From Xanthomonas indica (GTDB lineage Bacteria > Pseudomonadota > Gammaproteobacteria > Xanthomonadales > Xanthomonadaceae), in the NCBI RefSeq assembly GCF_040529045.1, contig NZ_CP131914.1, positions 2,030,501 to 2,094,500 of the forward strand: a stretch of 64,000 nt of DNA. The letters run 5' to 3'. The position numbers and the translations under genes were made by a program. This document shows positions 37,160 to 44,954 of this stretch, piece by piece; the stretch's first letter is position 1; every line of letters begins with the position of its first letter. The notes under the pieces were generated by a model. It did no database searches, had not been told where the DNA came from, and saw only the letters and a list, made by a program, of their open reading frames with translations.

Positions 37160-37807
37160 ATGCGTAGCTACCGTTCCGGTCTTTCCCTGGCGCTGATGTC
37201 GGTTCTCGGCGTCGGCCTTGCTCATGCGCAGACCGATCCCTCCGGCCAGGCCGGCGGTCACGATCCCGGCGCGATGCAACAGCAAACGCCGTCGACGTCC
37301 GCGGCGCAGACGTCGTCCGGCATGCAGGGCGCGCAAGCCGCGCGCGCGTCTGCGCTCAACGAGAAGCAGGCGCTCGGCGTGCTGTCGGCGATCAATACCA
37401 GCGAGATCAACGCCGGCAACCTGGCCTTGCAGAAACAGGTCAAGGGCCCGGTGCGCGACTACGCCATGCAGATGGTCAAGGAGCACTCCGACAACAACGC
37501 CAAGATCGCACCGTGGGGACCCGATGCCAAGGCCGCACCGGCGCAGCAGCAGATGCAGAAGGCCAAGGCCGAGGCCGGCAAGCTGCAGGCACTGGATGGC
37601 GATCGCTTCGCGCAGGCCTACGTGATGGCGATGGTCAAGGACCACCAGGCGGCGCTGCAGATGCTCGACAGCACCCTGATCCCCGCCGCCAAGACCCCGG
37701 AGGTCGCCGCGCACCTGCGCACCACGCGCACGCACGTGGCCGAGCACCTGGCCAAGGCGCAGCAGTTGCAGAGTGGCGGCACGCCGCCGGCCGCGTCCAC
37801 CCGCTGA
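37160..37807 (+). CDS. DUF4142 exported ferritin-like protein
   Basis: 215 residues, Sec signal MRSYRSGLSLALMSVLGVGLAHAQ, start supported by AAAGGA before ATG. A Gln/Ser/Thr-rich linker (residues 25-65) leads into the four-helix DUF4142 domain: LGVLSAINTSEINAGNLALQKQVKGPVRDYAMQMVKEHSDNNAKI and AQAYVMAMVKDHQAALQMLDSTLIP, with the conserved His of MVKEH and MVKDH. Predicted periplasmic or outer membrane; biochemical role unknown. First of three like-oriented genes. In many bacteria DUF4142 genes lie among general stress genes, which fits the SDR and alcohol dehydrogenase here. Confidence 0.88.
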   Translation: MRSYRSGLSLALMSVLGVGLAHAQTDPSGQAGGHDPGAMQQQTPSTSAAQTSSGMQGAQAARASALNEKQALGVLSAINTSEINAGNLALQKQVKGPVRDYAMQMVKEHSDNNAKIAPWGPDAKAAPAQQQMQKAKAEAGKLQALDGDRFAQAYVMAMVKDHQAALQMLDSTLIPAAKTPEVAAHLRTTRTHVAEHLAKAQQLQSGGTPPAASTR

Positions 37808-37880
37808 GCTGCGCTGCGGGTCGCGGCGGACGTGCCGTGACCCGCATCGCGATCGTTCCGGTCCTGCCAGGAGCCTTCCC

Positions 37881-38414
37881 ATGCGCGAATCCCCGGTCAA
37901 CGACGCGGCCGCCACCCTGGACGGCACGCGCCTGGTCCGTACCCTCAGCATTCTGGGCGAACCGCATCAGATCCTCGATGCCTGGTGCGACGTCGGCGTG
38001 CAGCAACAGGTGCTGTCGGGCCTGGCCGAACTGCAGTCCGGCGACGGTTACGCCTCGCAATGGCGCTTGCGCCTGCCGTTGGAGCGCCACCTCGAACTGG
38101 AGTACCGGCGCGGCGAGGCCTGTCTTGGCGAGTCGGTCAGCTATGTGGGCAGCGGCGAGCACGGTCTGCATCTGCAGACCACGCTGAGCGTGCGTGCCGC
38201 GCCGGACGGCTTCGGCTGCGAAACCACCCTGGCGGTGGAGTACCGCGTCGAGGGCGGCATCGTCGCCCAGGCCGTGGCCAAGTTGGTCGGCGCCGCCCCG
38301 GATGCGCTGGTCGGCAAGGTGTTGCATCGGTTCAAGGCCTGGATCGAGTGCGGCGAAGTGCCGACGTTGCGCGACAACCCGTCCGCGCGCGGCCGCGACC
38401 ACCACGAACACTAG
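37881..38414 (+). CDS. SRPBCC/cyclase-like cytosolic protein
   Basis: 177 residues, ATG preceded by CAGGAG. The pattern of an N-terminal strand (VRTLSILGEPHQILDAWCD), several central strands (QWRLRLPLERHLELEYRRG, GLHLQTTLSVRAAPDGFGCETTLAVEYRV) and a long C-terminal helix (VLHRFKAWIECGEVPTL) resembles the SRPBCC (START-like) helix-grip fold, which binds lipids or other hydrophobic ligands. No catalytic residues can be named. It ends 9 nt before the zinc alcohol dehydrogenase, so the two are almost surely co-transcribed and may share a pathway. Assignment is structural guesswork. Confidence 0.7.
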   Translation: MRESPVNDAAATLDGTRLVRTLSILGEPHQILDAWCDVGVQQQVLSGLAELQSGDGYASQWRLRLPLERHLELEYRRGEACLGESVSYVGSGEHGLHLQTTLSVRAAPDGFGCETTLAVEYRVEGGIVAQAVAKLVGAAPDALVGKVLHRFKAWIECGEVPTLRDNPSARGRDHHEH

Positions 38415-38423
38415 GAGTCCGCC

Positions 38424-39617
38424 ATGCGCGCACTGTGCTGGAACGGCGTCAACGATCTGCGGGTGGAAACGGTTCCCGACCCACGCATCGTCAACCCACG
38501 CGATGTCATCCTGAAGGTCGGCCTCAGCACCACCTGCGGCTCGGACCTGCATTTCATCGACGGCTACCTGCCGACGATGCGCGAAGGCGACATCATCGGC
38601 CACGAATTCATGGGCGAAGTGGTCGAGGTCGGACCGCAGGTGCGCAACCTGCGCGTCGGCCAGCGCGTGGTGGTGCCCTCGTTCATTTCTTGCGGCGAAT
38701 GCTGGCACTGCGGGCGCCAGGAATTCTCGCTGTGCGACAACACCAACCCCAACTGGGAGATGCAGGAGCCGCTGCTTGGCTATCCGACCGCCGGCATCTA
38801 CGGCTACACCCACGCCTTCGGCGGCTACGCCGGCTCGCATGCGGACTTCATCCGCGTGCCGCATGCCGACGTCGGCTGCTTCGCCATCCCGGAGGAGGTG
38901 GACGACGAGGACGCGCTGTTCCTGTCCGACGCCGGCCCCACCGGGTTCATGGGCGCCGATTTCTGCAGCATCCAGCCCGGCGCGACCGTGGCGGTGTGGG
39001 GGTGCGGCGGAGTCGGGCTGATGGCGCAGCAGAGCGCGCGGCTGCTGGGTGCCGAGCGGGTCATCGCCATCGATCGCCTGCCCGAGCGGCTGGCGCTGGC
39101 GCGCGACGTGCTCGGCAACGAGGTGATCGATTACAGCGCGGTCGACAGCGTGGTCGAGATGCTGCGCGAAATGACCGGCGGGCGCGGACCCGATGCCTGC
39201 ATCGACGCAGTCGGCATGGAGGCGCATGGCACCGGCCTCGGCTACGCCTACGACCGGGTCAAGCAGGCGCTGCACCTACATACCGACCGCGGCCAGGCGT
39301 TGCGCGAGGCGATCCTGGCCTGCCGCAAGGGCGGCACGCTGTCGATCCTGGGCGTGTACGGGCTGATGGACAAGTTCCCGCTCGGTGCGGTGATGAACAA
39401 GGGGCTGACCGTACGCACCGCCCAGCAGCACGGCCAGCACTACGTGCCGCGCCTGCTGGAACTGGCGCGCAGCGGCGCGTTCAAGACGCGCTTCCTGGCC
39501 ACGCACCGGATGCCGCTGGAGGAGGCGGCGCGCGGCTACGACCTGTTCAAGCACAAGCACGACGGCTGCGTCCGTGCGGTGTTCGTGCCGGGGCAGGCGG
39601 CCGCCGCGGCGGTGTAA
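38424..39617 (+). CDS. Zinc-dependent alcohol dehydrogenase (formaldehyde dehydrogenase-like)
   Basis: 397 residues, MDR superfamily. Catalytic zinc ligands: Cys in TTCGSDLHF, the GHE motif in IIGHEFMGEVVEVG. Structural zinc site C-x2-C-x2-C-x7-C type in SCGECWHCGRQEFSLCDN. NAD-binding VAVWGCGGVGLMAQQSARLLGAERVIAIDRLPERL. The insertion EPLLGYPTAGIYGYTHAFGGYAGSHADF and the long segment MEAHGTGLGYAYDRVKQAL are typical of the glutathione-independent formaldehyde dehydrogenase branch. Ribosome site AGGAG. Translation follows the SRPBCC-like gene by 9 nt. Actual aldehyde/alcohol substrate unknown. Confidence 0.9.
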   Translation: MRALCWNGVNDLRVETVPDPRIVNPRDVILKVGLSTTCGSDLHFIDGYLPTMREGDIIGHEFMGEVVEVGPQVRNLRVGQRVVVPSFISCGECWHCGRQEFSLCDNTNPNWEMQEPLLGYPTAGIYGYTHAFGGYAGSHADFIRVPHADVGCFAIPEEVDDEDALFLSDAGPTGFMGADFCSIQPGATVAVWGCGGVGLMAQQSARLLGAERVIAIDRLPERLALARDVLGNEVIDYSAVDSVVEMLREMTGGRGPDACIDAVGMEAHGTGLGYAYDRVKQALHLHTDRGQALREAILACRKGGTLSILGVYGLMDKFPLGAVMNKGLTVRTAQQHGQHYVPRLLELARSGAFKTRFLATHRMPLEEAARGYDLFKHKHDGCVRAVFVPGQAAAAAV

Positions 39618-39684
39618 TAGTCTCCGCGCAGGCGGCGACCTAAGGTAGCGGCCATCTTTCTCCGCATCGCCGCCCGGTCGCCCC

Positions 39685-40698
39685 ATGGGACACGATCACA
39701 GTCACGCCCCCACCGAGATCCGTCACGAGCAGCCCCTGTGGTGGGCGCTCGGCCTCACCGCGCTGTTCCTCGTGGTGGAAGTGGCCGGCGCCTTCGTCAC
39801 CAACAGCCTGGCGCTGTTGTCCGATGCTGCGCACATGGCCACCGACACGCTGGCGCTGATGATCGCCTTGATCGCGGTGCGGCTGAGCCGGCGCCCCCCC
39901 GATGCCAAACGCAGCTACGGCTACGCGCGGCTGGAGGCGCTGGGTGCGTTGGTCAACGGCGCGCTGCTGTTCGTGGTGGCCGGTTACATCCTGTGGGAGG
40001 CGGTGCAGCGCTTCCGCCAGCCGCAGGAGATCGCCACCGTCGGCATGCTCGGCATCGCCGCGTTCGGCCTGCTGATCAACCTGATCTCGATGCGCCTGCT
40101 CAAGGCCGGCAGTGGCGAGAGCCTCAACATGAAGGGCGCCTACCTGGAAGTGTGGAGCGACATGCTCGGCTCGGTCGCGGTGATCGTCGGCGCGCTGGCG
40201 ATCCGTGTCACCGGCTGGAAGCTGATCGATCCGATCCTGGCGGTGCTGATCGGCCTGTGGGTGCTGCCGCGGACCTGGGTATTGCTGCGCGAGGCGATCA
40301 ACGTGCTGCTGGAAGGCGTGCCCAAGGGCGTGGACCTGGATGCGGTGCGCGGCTACCTGCAGGCGGCGCCCGGCGTGGCCAGCGTGCACGACCTGCACGT
40401 GTGGGCGCTGGCCTCCAGCACGCCGGCGCTGACCGCGCACGTGGTGGTGGCCGAGGGTGCCGACGCCGACGCATTGCGTGCCGCGCTCTGCGATGGCCTG
40501 CATGCGCGTTTCGACATCGATCACATCACCCTGCAGATGGAAGCCGGCCATTGCGGCGCCACGCCGTGTGGCGCGCCGGCCGCGGCGGGCGAGGGCGGTG
40601 GTCACGATCATCATGGGCATGGTCACGACGCGCACGATCATGCCCATGGCCATCGCGCGCACGGGCATGGCCATGCGCATGGGCATTCGCACCCGTAA
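39685..40698 (+). CDS. czcD: Cation diffusion facilitator, CzcD/ZitB-type metal exporter
   Basis: 337 residues, six membrane helices, inner membrane antiporter exporting Zn2+ (perhaps Cd2+ or Co2+) for H+. The transmembrane metal site combines His50-x3-Asp54 in SDAAHMATD with Glu155-x3-Asp159 in LEVWSDMLGS, the Glu variant seen in CzcD-like members. Cytosolic C-terminal domain VHDLHVWALASSTPALTAHVVV fits the family's dimerising fold. Both ends are His-rich: GHDHSHAP at the start and about 14 His in the last 40 residues (HDHHGHGHDAHDHAHGH pattern), likely metal-buffering. No metal regulator is adjacent. Confidence 0.93.
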   Translation: MGHDHSHAPTEIRHEQPLWWALGLTALFLVVEVAGAFVTNSLALLSDAAHMATDTLALMIALIAVRLSRRPPDAKRSYGYARLEALGALVNGALLFVVAGYILWEAVQRFRQPQEIATVGMLGIAAFGLLINLISMRLLKAGSGESLNMKGAYLEVWSDMLGSVAVIVGALAIRVTGWKLIDPILAVLIGLWVLPRTWVLLREAINVLLEGVPKGVDLDAVRGYLQAAPGVASVHDLHVWALASSTPALTAHVVVAEGADADALRAALCDGLHARFDIDHITLQMEAGHCGATPCGAPAAAGEGGGHDHHGHGHDAHDHAHGHRAHGHGHAHGHSHP

Positions 40699-40782
40699 AC
40701 GGCGCGGTTGCTGGATGGCACGCCTGCCGGCGCCGCGGTCGTTTGCCGTTCCGGAGTGGCAGCCGTCGAGGACCGGGAATGC

Positions 40783-40953
40783 CGGTCGCGGCTGAAGCCG
40801 CTCCTGCGAGCGCCTTGGCGCCGACGGTCGCCGCGATGTCCGGATCATGCGCATGCGCGCGGCCCGTCGCCGCAACGCCGTCTTTTGTCGGAGCGGCTTC
40901 AGCCGCGATGGACGTTCTCGATCATGCCCGTCGTGGTTGAAGCCGCTCCTGCG
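40783..40953. repeat. Three partly degenerate REP units
   Basis: Reverse unit at 40783-40807, forward unit at 40888-40914, reverse unit at 40930-40953. The heads have drifted (CTGC/TCGG in place of CTAC/GTAG). They occupy the 272-nt gap between the convergent czcD-like and fadJ genes, which has no gene. Confidence 0.85.
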
Positions 40954-40970
40954 CGGAATCTGTGCGCGCC

Positions 40971-43034
40971 TCAGACCACCGGTTCGCGCAGCGCCGGCGA
41001 CTCCCAGCCCGGGCGCGGCGCGAAGCGCTCGCCATAACGCGCCTGCAGGGCGCGCAGGCGTGCCAGCAACACGTCGGCGCCGGCGGCGCGGATGTGCTGG
41101 ATCGGGCCGCCCCGAAACGGGGCGAAGCCGGTGCCGAAGATCACGCCGGCATCGAGCAGGTCGGCGTCGGCGACCACGCCTTCGTGCAGGCAGGCCACCG
41201 CCTCGTTGAGCAGCGGCAGGATCAGGCGGTCTTCCAGGTCGTCCGGTGCGCGGTAGTCCTTGGCCAGCTCCGGCTTCTTGGCGCGGCCGTTCTCCCAGGT
41301 GTACAGGCCCTGGCCATCCTTCTTGCCGCGCTTGCCCGGCTCCACGGTCTGCAGCGCCGCCGGGATCGGCAGGCCCAGGAACGGCGCCAGCTCGGCGCCG
41401 ACGCCGGCGGCCACGTCCAGGCCCACGGTGTCGATCAGTTCGATCGGACCCATCGGCATGCCGAACTTGACCGCGGCCTTGTCGATCGCCGGGCCGGGAA
41501 TGCCTTCGGCATAGGCGGTGGCCGCTTCCAGCATGTACGGGAACAGCACGCGGTTGACCAGGAAGCCGGGGGTGCCGGCGACCGGCACCGGCAGCTTGTC
41601 GATCGCCTTGCAGAACGCGGCCAGCCGCTTCTGGTTCTCCGGCGCCAGGCCGTCGTGGCAGACGATCTCCACCAGCGGCATCTGCGCCACCGGGTTGAAG
41701 TAGTGCAGGCCGCCGAACTGCGCCGGGCGCTGGATGTGCTCGCGCAGCTCGGTCAGCGGGATCGAGGAGGTGTTGGTGCTGAGCAGCGCATTCGGCTGCA
41801 TGCGCGGTTCCAGCGCCTGGTACAACTCGCGCTTGGCCTGCGGATTCTCAATGATCGCCTCGATCACCAAGTCGGCCGTCGGCACGCCGTCGCCGGCCAG
41901 GTCGCCCTTCAGCCGCGCCGCCACCGCCGGACGCTTGCTGTCGTCCTTGACCCGCTTGGCGAACAGTTCGCCAGCGCGGCTTAGCGCACCGTCGATGAAG
42001 CGCTGCTCACGGTCCTGCAGGGTCACCTCGAAGCCCTTGTAGGCCGACCAGGCGGCGATGTCGCCGCCCATCACACCGGCGCCGACCACATGCACGTGGC
42101 GGATGCCGTGCGCCTTGCCGCCCAGCGCCTTGAGCCGTTCGGTGAGGAAGAAGATGCGGATCAGGTTGCGCGCGGTGGGGGTGCTGGCCAGCTTGACCAC
42201 GGCCTTGCGTTCGGCATCCAGGCGCGCCTGGATGCCGCTGCCACCGCTGCGTTCCCACACGCCGATCAGCGCGTACGGCGCCGGGTAGTGCTCCTTGCGC
42301 GCCTTGCGCGCCACCTGCTTGCGCATCTGCGGCGCCAACAGCTTGCGTGCCGGCCAGGTGTTGGTGGCCCAGGCGGTGGCGCGCTGCTTGAAGGGACGGG
42401 CGGTGCCGGACAGCGCCAGCGCCACCGCGGTATCGGTCAGCACGGCCGGCGCGGCGACCTTGTCGACCAGGCCCATCGCACGTGCCGCCGAGGCCGACAC
42501 GGTGCGCCCGGTGAGCATCAGGTCCATCGCCGCCGGCGCGCCGATCAGCCGCGGCAGGCGCGCGCTGCCGCCCCAGCCGGGGAAGATGCCGAGCTTGGTC
42601 TCGGGCAGGCCGACGCGGGTGGCCGCATCGCTGGAGGCCACGCGGTACCGGCAGGCCAGGGCGATCTCTGTGCCGCCACCCATGCAGAAGCCGTGGATCG
42701 CCGCCACCGTGGGGCAGGGCAGTTCCGCCAGTTTCTGGAAGGTGGCCTGGCCGCGGCGGATGGCGTCGTTGACGGTGCCGCGGCGGTCGAATTCCTGGAA
42801 CTCCTTGAGGTCGGCGCCGGCGATGAAGCCGTTGTCCTTGGCCGAGCGGATCACCACGCCCTTGGGCGGATCGATGGCGATGCGCTCGAGCAGGTCGCCC
42901 AGCTCCAGCAGCACGTCCTGCGACAGCGCGTTGACGGGCGCGTCCTGGCGGTCGAGGCTGAGCACGACGACGCCGTCGCCGCGGATGTCCGCTTGCCAGT
43001 GACTGAATCGGAGCCCGTCGAAGCCTGAAAGCAT
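40971..43034 (-). CDS. fadJ: Bifunctional enoyl-CoA hydratase / 3-hydroxyacyl-CoA dehydrogenase
   Basis: About 687 residues; fatty acid beta-oxidation alpha subunit. Hydratase domain: oxyanion loop GFIAGADLKEF, catalytic Glu123 in GGGTEIALACRY and Glu145 in GLPETKLGIFPGWGGSARLPRLIG. Dehydrogenase domain from about residue 325: VHVVGAGVMGGDIAAWSAYKGFEVTLQD, with IENPQAKRELYQALEP, NTSSIPLTEL, HYFNPVAQMPLVEIV (His) and TPGFLVNRVLFPYMLEA. The C-terminal duplicated HAD domain ends near FRGGPIQHIRAAG. Size fits FadJ/FadB. Starts at 43034, 43046 or 43076 are possible; none has a clear Shine-Dalgarno, and a candidate promoter argues against 43076. No thiolase gene is adjacent. Confidence 0.9.
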   Translation of the reverse strand: MLSGFDGLRFSHWQADIRGDGVVVLSLDRQDAPVNALSQDVLLELGDLLERIAIDPPKGVVIRSAKDNGFIAGADLKEFQEFDRRGTVNDAIRRGQATFQKLAELPCPTVAAIHGFCMGGGTEIALACRYRVASSDAATRVGLPETKLGIFPGWGGSARLPRLIGAPAAMDLMLTGRTVSASAARAMGLVDKVAAPAVLTDTAVALALSGTARPFKQRATAWATNTWPARKLLAPQMRKQVARKARKEHYPAPYALIGVWERSGGSGIQARLDAERKAVVKLASTPTARNLIRIFFLTERLKALGGKAHGIRHVHVVGAGVMGGDIAAWSAYKGFEVTLQDREQRFIDGALSRAGELFAKRVKDDSKRPAVAARLKGDLAGDGVPTADLVIEAIIENPQAKRELYQALEPRMQPNALLSTNTSSIPLTELREHIQRPAQFGGLHYFNPVAQMPLVEIVCHDGLAPENQKRLAAFCKAIDKLPVPVAGTPGFLVNRVLFPYMLEAATAYAEGIPGPAIDKAAVKFGMPMGPIELIDTVGLDVAAGVGAELAPFLGLPIPAALQTVEPGKRGKKDGQGLYTWENGRAKKPELAKDYRAPDDLEDRLILPLLNEAVACLHEGVVADADLLDAGVIFGTGFAPFRGGPIQHIRAAGADVLLARLRALQARYGERFAPRPGWESPALREPVV

Positions 43035-43071
43035 GGGGAGGACCATCCGCTTGTGTATGGAGAAGATCGTT

Positions 43072-43125
43072 ATCATCCAGAGGTTGTTTCCGTCGCGTCA
43101 AATCCCAATGCAAGGGGATTGACGC
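43072..43125 (-). promoter_or_regulatory. Candidate fadJ promoter overlapped by an inverted repeat
   Basis: Minus strand TTGACG (43101-43096), 18-nt spacer, GATGAT (43077-43072). The -35 lies in one arm of the hairpin GCGTCAAATCCC-N7-GGGGATTGACGC (43095-43125, one bulged A), which could be an operator for a fatty-acid-responsive repressor. No such regulator is in the window. Confidence 0.35.
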
Positions 43126-43206
43126 GGGTCCCGCGACCGCTGGCCTTGCGCCAGCCTAACGGAACGCCGGTTAACGTCGTGGGGCGGCGATCCGCTGAGG
43201 GGCGCT

Positions 43207-43233
43207 GAACTTTTTTCCGAATTGGCGGTCAGA
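43207..43233 (+). promoter_or_regulatory. Sigma-E (RpoE)-type promoter, probably autoregulatory
   Basis: GAACTT, exactly 16 nt, then TCAGA, against the RpoE consensus GAACTT-N16-TCTGA. It lies 41 nt upstream of the rpoE start, as expected for positive autoregulation. Confidence 0.8.
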
Positions 43234-43273
43234 GGGTCCGACGTAGGTTGGGCTGACAGGAGTGCGGCCCGCT

Positions 43274-43894
43274 ATGGCCGATGTCGAAACACCTCAGGAG
43301 CTGGACCTGGAACTGGTCCGGCGTGTGCAGCGCGGCGAGAGCGCGGCGTTCGATGTGCTGGTGCGCAAGTACCAGCATCGGATCGTCGGCCTGATCGGGC
43401 GCTACATCGCCGACTGGAGCGAATGTCAGGACGTGGCCCAGGACACCTTCATCCGCGCCTACCGCGCGATGGGGAGCTTCCGCGGCGACGCCCAGTTCTC
43501 TACATGGTTGCACCGGATCGCCGTGAACACCGCCAAGAACTACCTGGTCGCGCACAACCGCAGGCCGCCCACCGACGATGTCGACGTGCTCGATGCCGAG
43601 CAGTTCGACAGCGGCACCCGGCTGCGCGACACCGACACGCCCGAGCGCGAACTGATGCGCCAGGAGCTGGAACGCACGGTAATGAAGGCGGTCGACGCCT
43701 TGCCGGAAGAATTGCGCACCGCCATCACCCTGCGCGAGGTGGAGGGCATGAGCTACGAGGACATCGCGCAGAAGATGGGCTGCCCGATCGGCACCGTGCG
43801 TTCGCGGATCTTCCGCGCCCGCGAGGCCATCGACGCCGAACTCCGTCCCCTGCTGGATACCGACAGCGCCACCCGTGAGCGACACCGCGTATGA
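43274..43894 (+). CDS. rpoE: RNA polymerase sigma-E factor (ECF)
   Basis: 206-residue extracytoplasmic function sigma factor for envelope stress. Sigma region 2: RKYQHRIVGLIGRYIADWSECQDVAQDTFIRAYRAMGSFRGDAQFSTWLHRIAVNTAKNYLVAHNRR. Region 4: ALPEELRTAITLREVEGMSYEDIAQKMGCPIGTVRSRIFRAREAIDAELRPLL. Very close to proteobacterial RpoE/AlgU. ATG at 43274 preferred to an in-frame GTG four codons earlier. It overlaps rseA by 4 nt (ATGA). A near-consensus RpoE promoter lies upstream. Confidence 0.97.
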   Translation: MADVETPQELDLELVRRVQRGESAAFDVLVRKYQHRIVGLIGRYIADWSECQDVAQDTFIRAYRAMGSFRGDAQFSTWLHRIAVNTAKNYLVAHNRRPPTDDVDVLDAEQFDSGTRLRDTDTPERELMRQELERTVMKAVDALPEELRTAITLREVEGMSYEDIAQKMGCPIGTVRSRIFRAREAIDAELRPLLDTDSATRERHRV

Positions 43895-44856
43895 CCGATA
43901 GCACGCCCTTTCCCAAGCCAGTGCCGGCGCCCGACAGCGCAGCGCCGGATAAGTTCGAGCTGCACTACCGGCAGCAATTGTCCGCCCTGATCGACGGCGA
44001 ACTGCCGGCCGACGAAGCGCGCTTCGTGCTGCGCCGGCTGCAGCACGACGAGGAGCTGTCCGGCTGCCACGAGCGCTGGCAGCTGTGCGGCGACATCCTG
44101 CGCGGGCGCGTCAGCGTGCCGGCGCCCAGCGATTTCAGCGCCCGCGTGCGCCAGGCGGTGGCCGCCGAAGCGCAGCAGGCCGCGCGCGCCCAAGTGGCCA
44201 GCGCGGCCGGCAAGCGTCGCACCTGGCGCTGGGGCGGCAGTGCGGCCCTGGCCGCCTCGGTCGCCCTGCTGGCCCTGTTCGTGACCCAGCGCCTGCCGCA
44301 GACCCCCGAGGCGCTGACGCCGGCGCAGGTGGCCGATGCCACCGCGCCGACGCCGGCGCCTGTCGCCACCACGCCGCAGGTCCCGACGCCCGCACCGGCG
44401 CCGGCGCCGGCCGATCCGCAGGGCGACCTCGCCGCGGCCGTCGCGGCGGCGCCGGCGATGGCGATCGCGGCCAACCGCCGCCAGGAAGCGGCGGCGCGAC
44501 GCGAGGCCGCGCGCAGCGAGCAGGCCGCGCGGCCCCGCAGCGCCCCGGCCGAGCGCGCCTATGCCGCGGCGGCGCCCACCAGGCCGCAAGCCAAGACGCC
44601 CGCGCAGACGCCGTTCGTGGCGCCGGTCGTGCCTCCGACGATGGTCGCGCAACGCGCCAGCGATCCGTTCGGGCATCCGGCCGCGCCGCTGCAGGCCCGG
44701 CCGTGGCCGCGCTCGACGCTGCCGGCCGCCGATGCCGGCAGCGCCTTCACTGCCAGCTTCCCGCGCAGCGGCGCGGACCCGGCGGCGTTCTATCCGTTCG
44801 AACCCCGATTGCCTGCCGACGCCGTGGCCAACCCGCCGCCGCAGCAGCAGCCCTGA
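43891..44856 (+). CDS. rseA: Anti-sigma-E factor RseA
   Basis: 321 residues, single-pass inner membrane protein. The N-terminal sigma-binding domain reads LHYRQQLSALIDGELPADEARFVLRRLQHDEELSGCHERWQLCGDILRG. One membrane helix near residues 115-132 (GSAALAASVALLALFV). The periplasmic part is low-complexity Pro/Ala with basic patches, much longer than E. coli RseA (216 residues), which is seen in Xanthomonadaceae. It should hold RpoE inactive until cleaved by DegS/RseP-type proteases. Stop-start overlap with rpoE implies balanced synthesis. No rseB gene follows; mucD comes next. Confidence 0.9.
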   Translation: MTDSTPFPKPVPAPDSAAPDKFELHYRQQLSALIDGELPADEARFVLRRLQHDEELSGCHERWQLCGDILRGRVSVPAPSDFSARVRQAVAAEAQQAARAQVASAAGKRRTWRWGGSAALAASVALLALFVTQRLPQTPEALTPAQVADATAPTPAPVATTPQVPTPAPAPAPADPQGDLAAAVAAAPAMAIAANRRQEAAARREAARSEQAARPRSAPAERAYAAAAPTRPQAKTPAQTPFVAPVVPPTMVAQRASDPFGHPAAPLQARPWPRSTLPAADAGSAFTASFPRSGADPAAFYPFEPRLPADAVANPPPQQQP

Positions 44857-44954
44857 CCCCGCGCGCCGGCAGGCGTCCTGCTTCGACCCGGCGCGTGGTC
44901 CCCGTTGCTTCGTCCCCTCGTTCTTCCCCTTCCCGAACCGGAGGCTCGCGTCCG

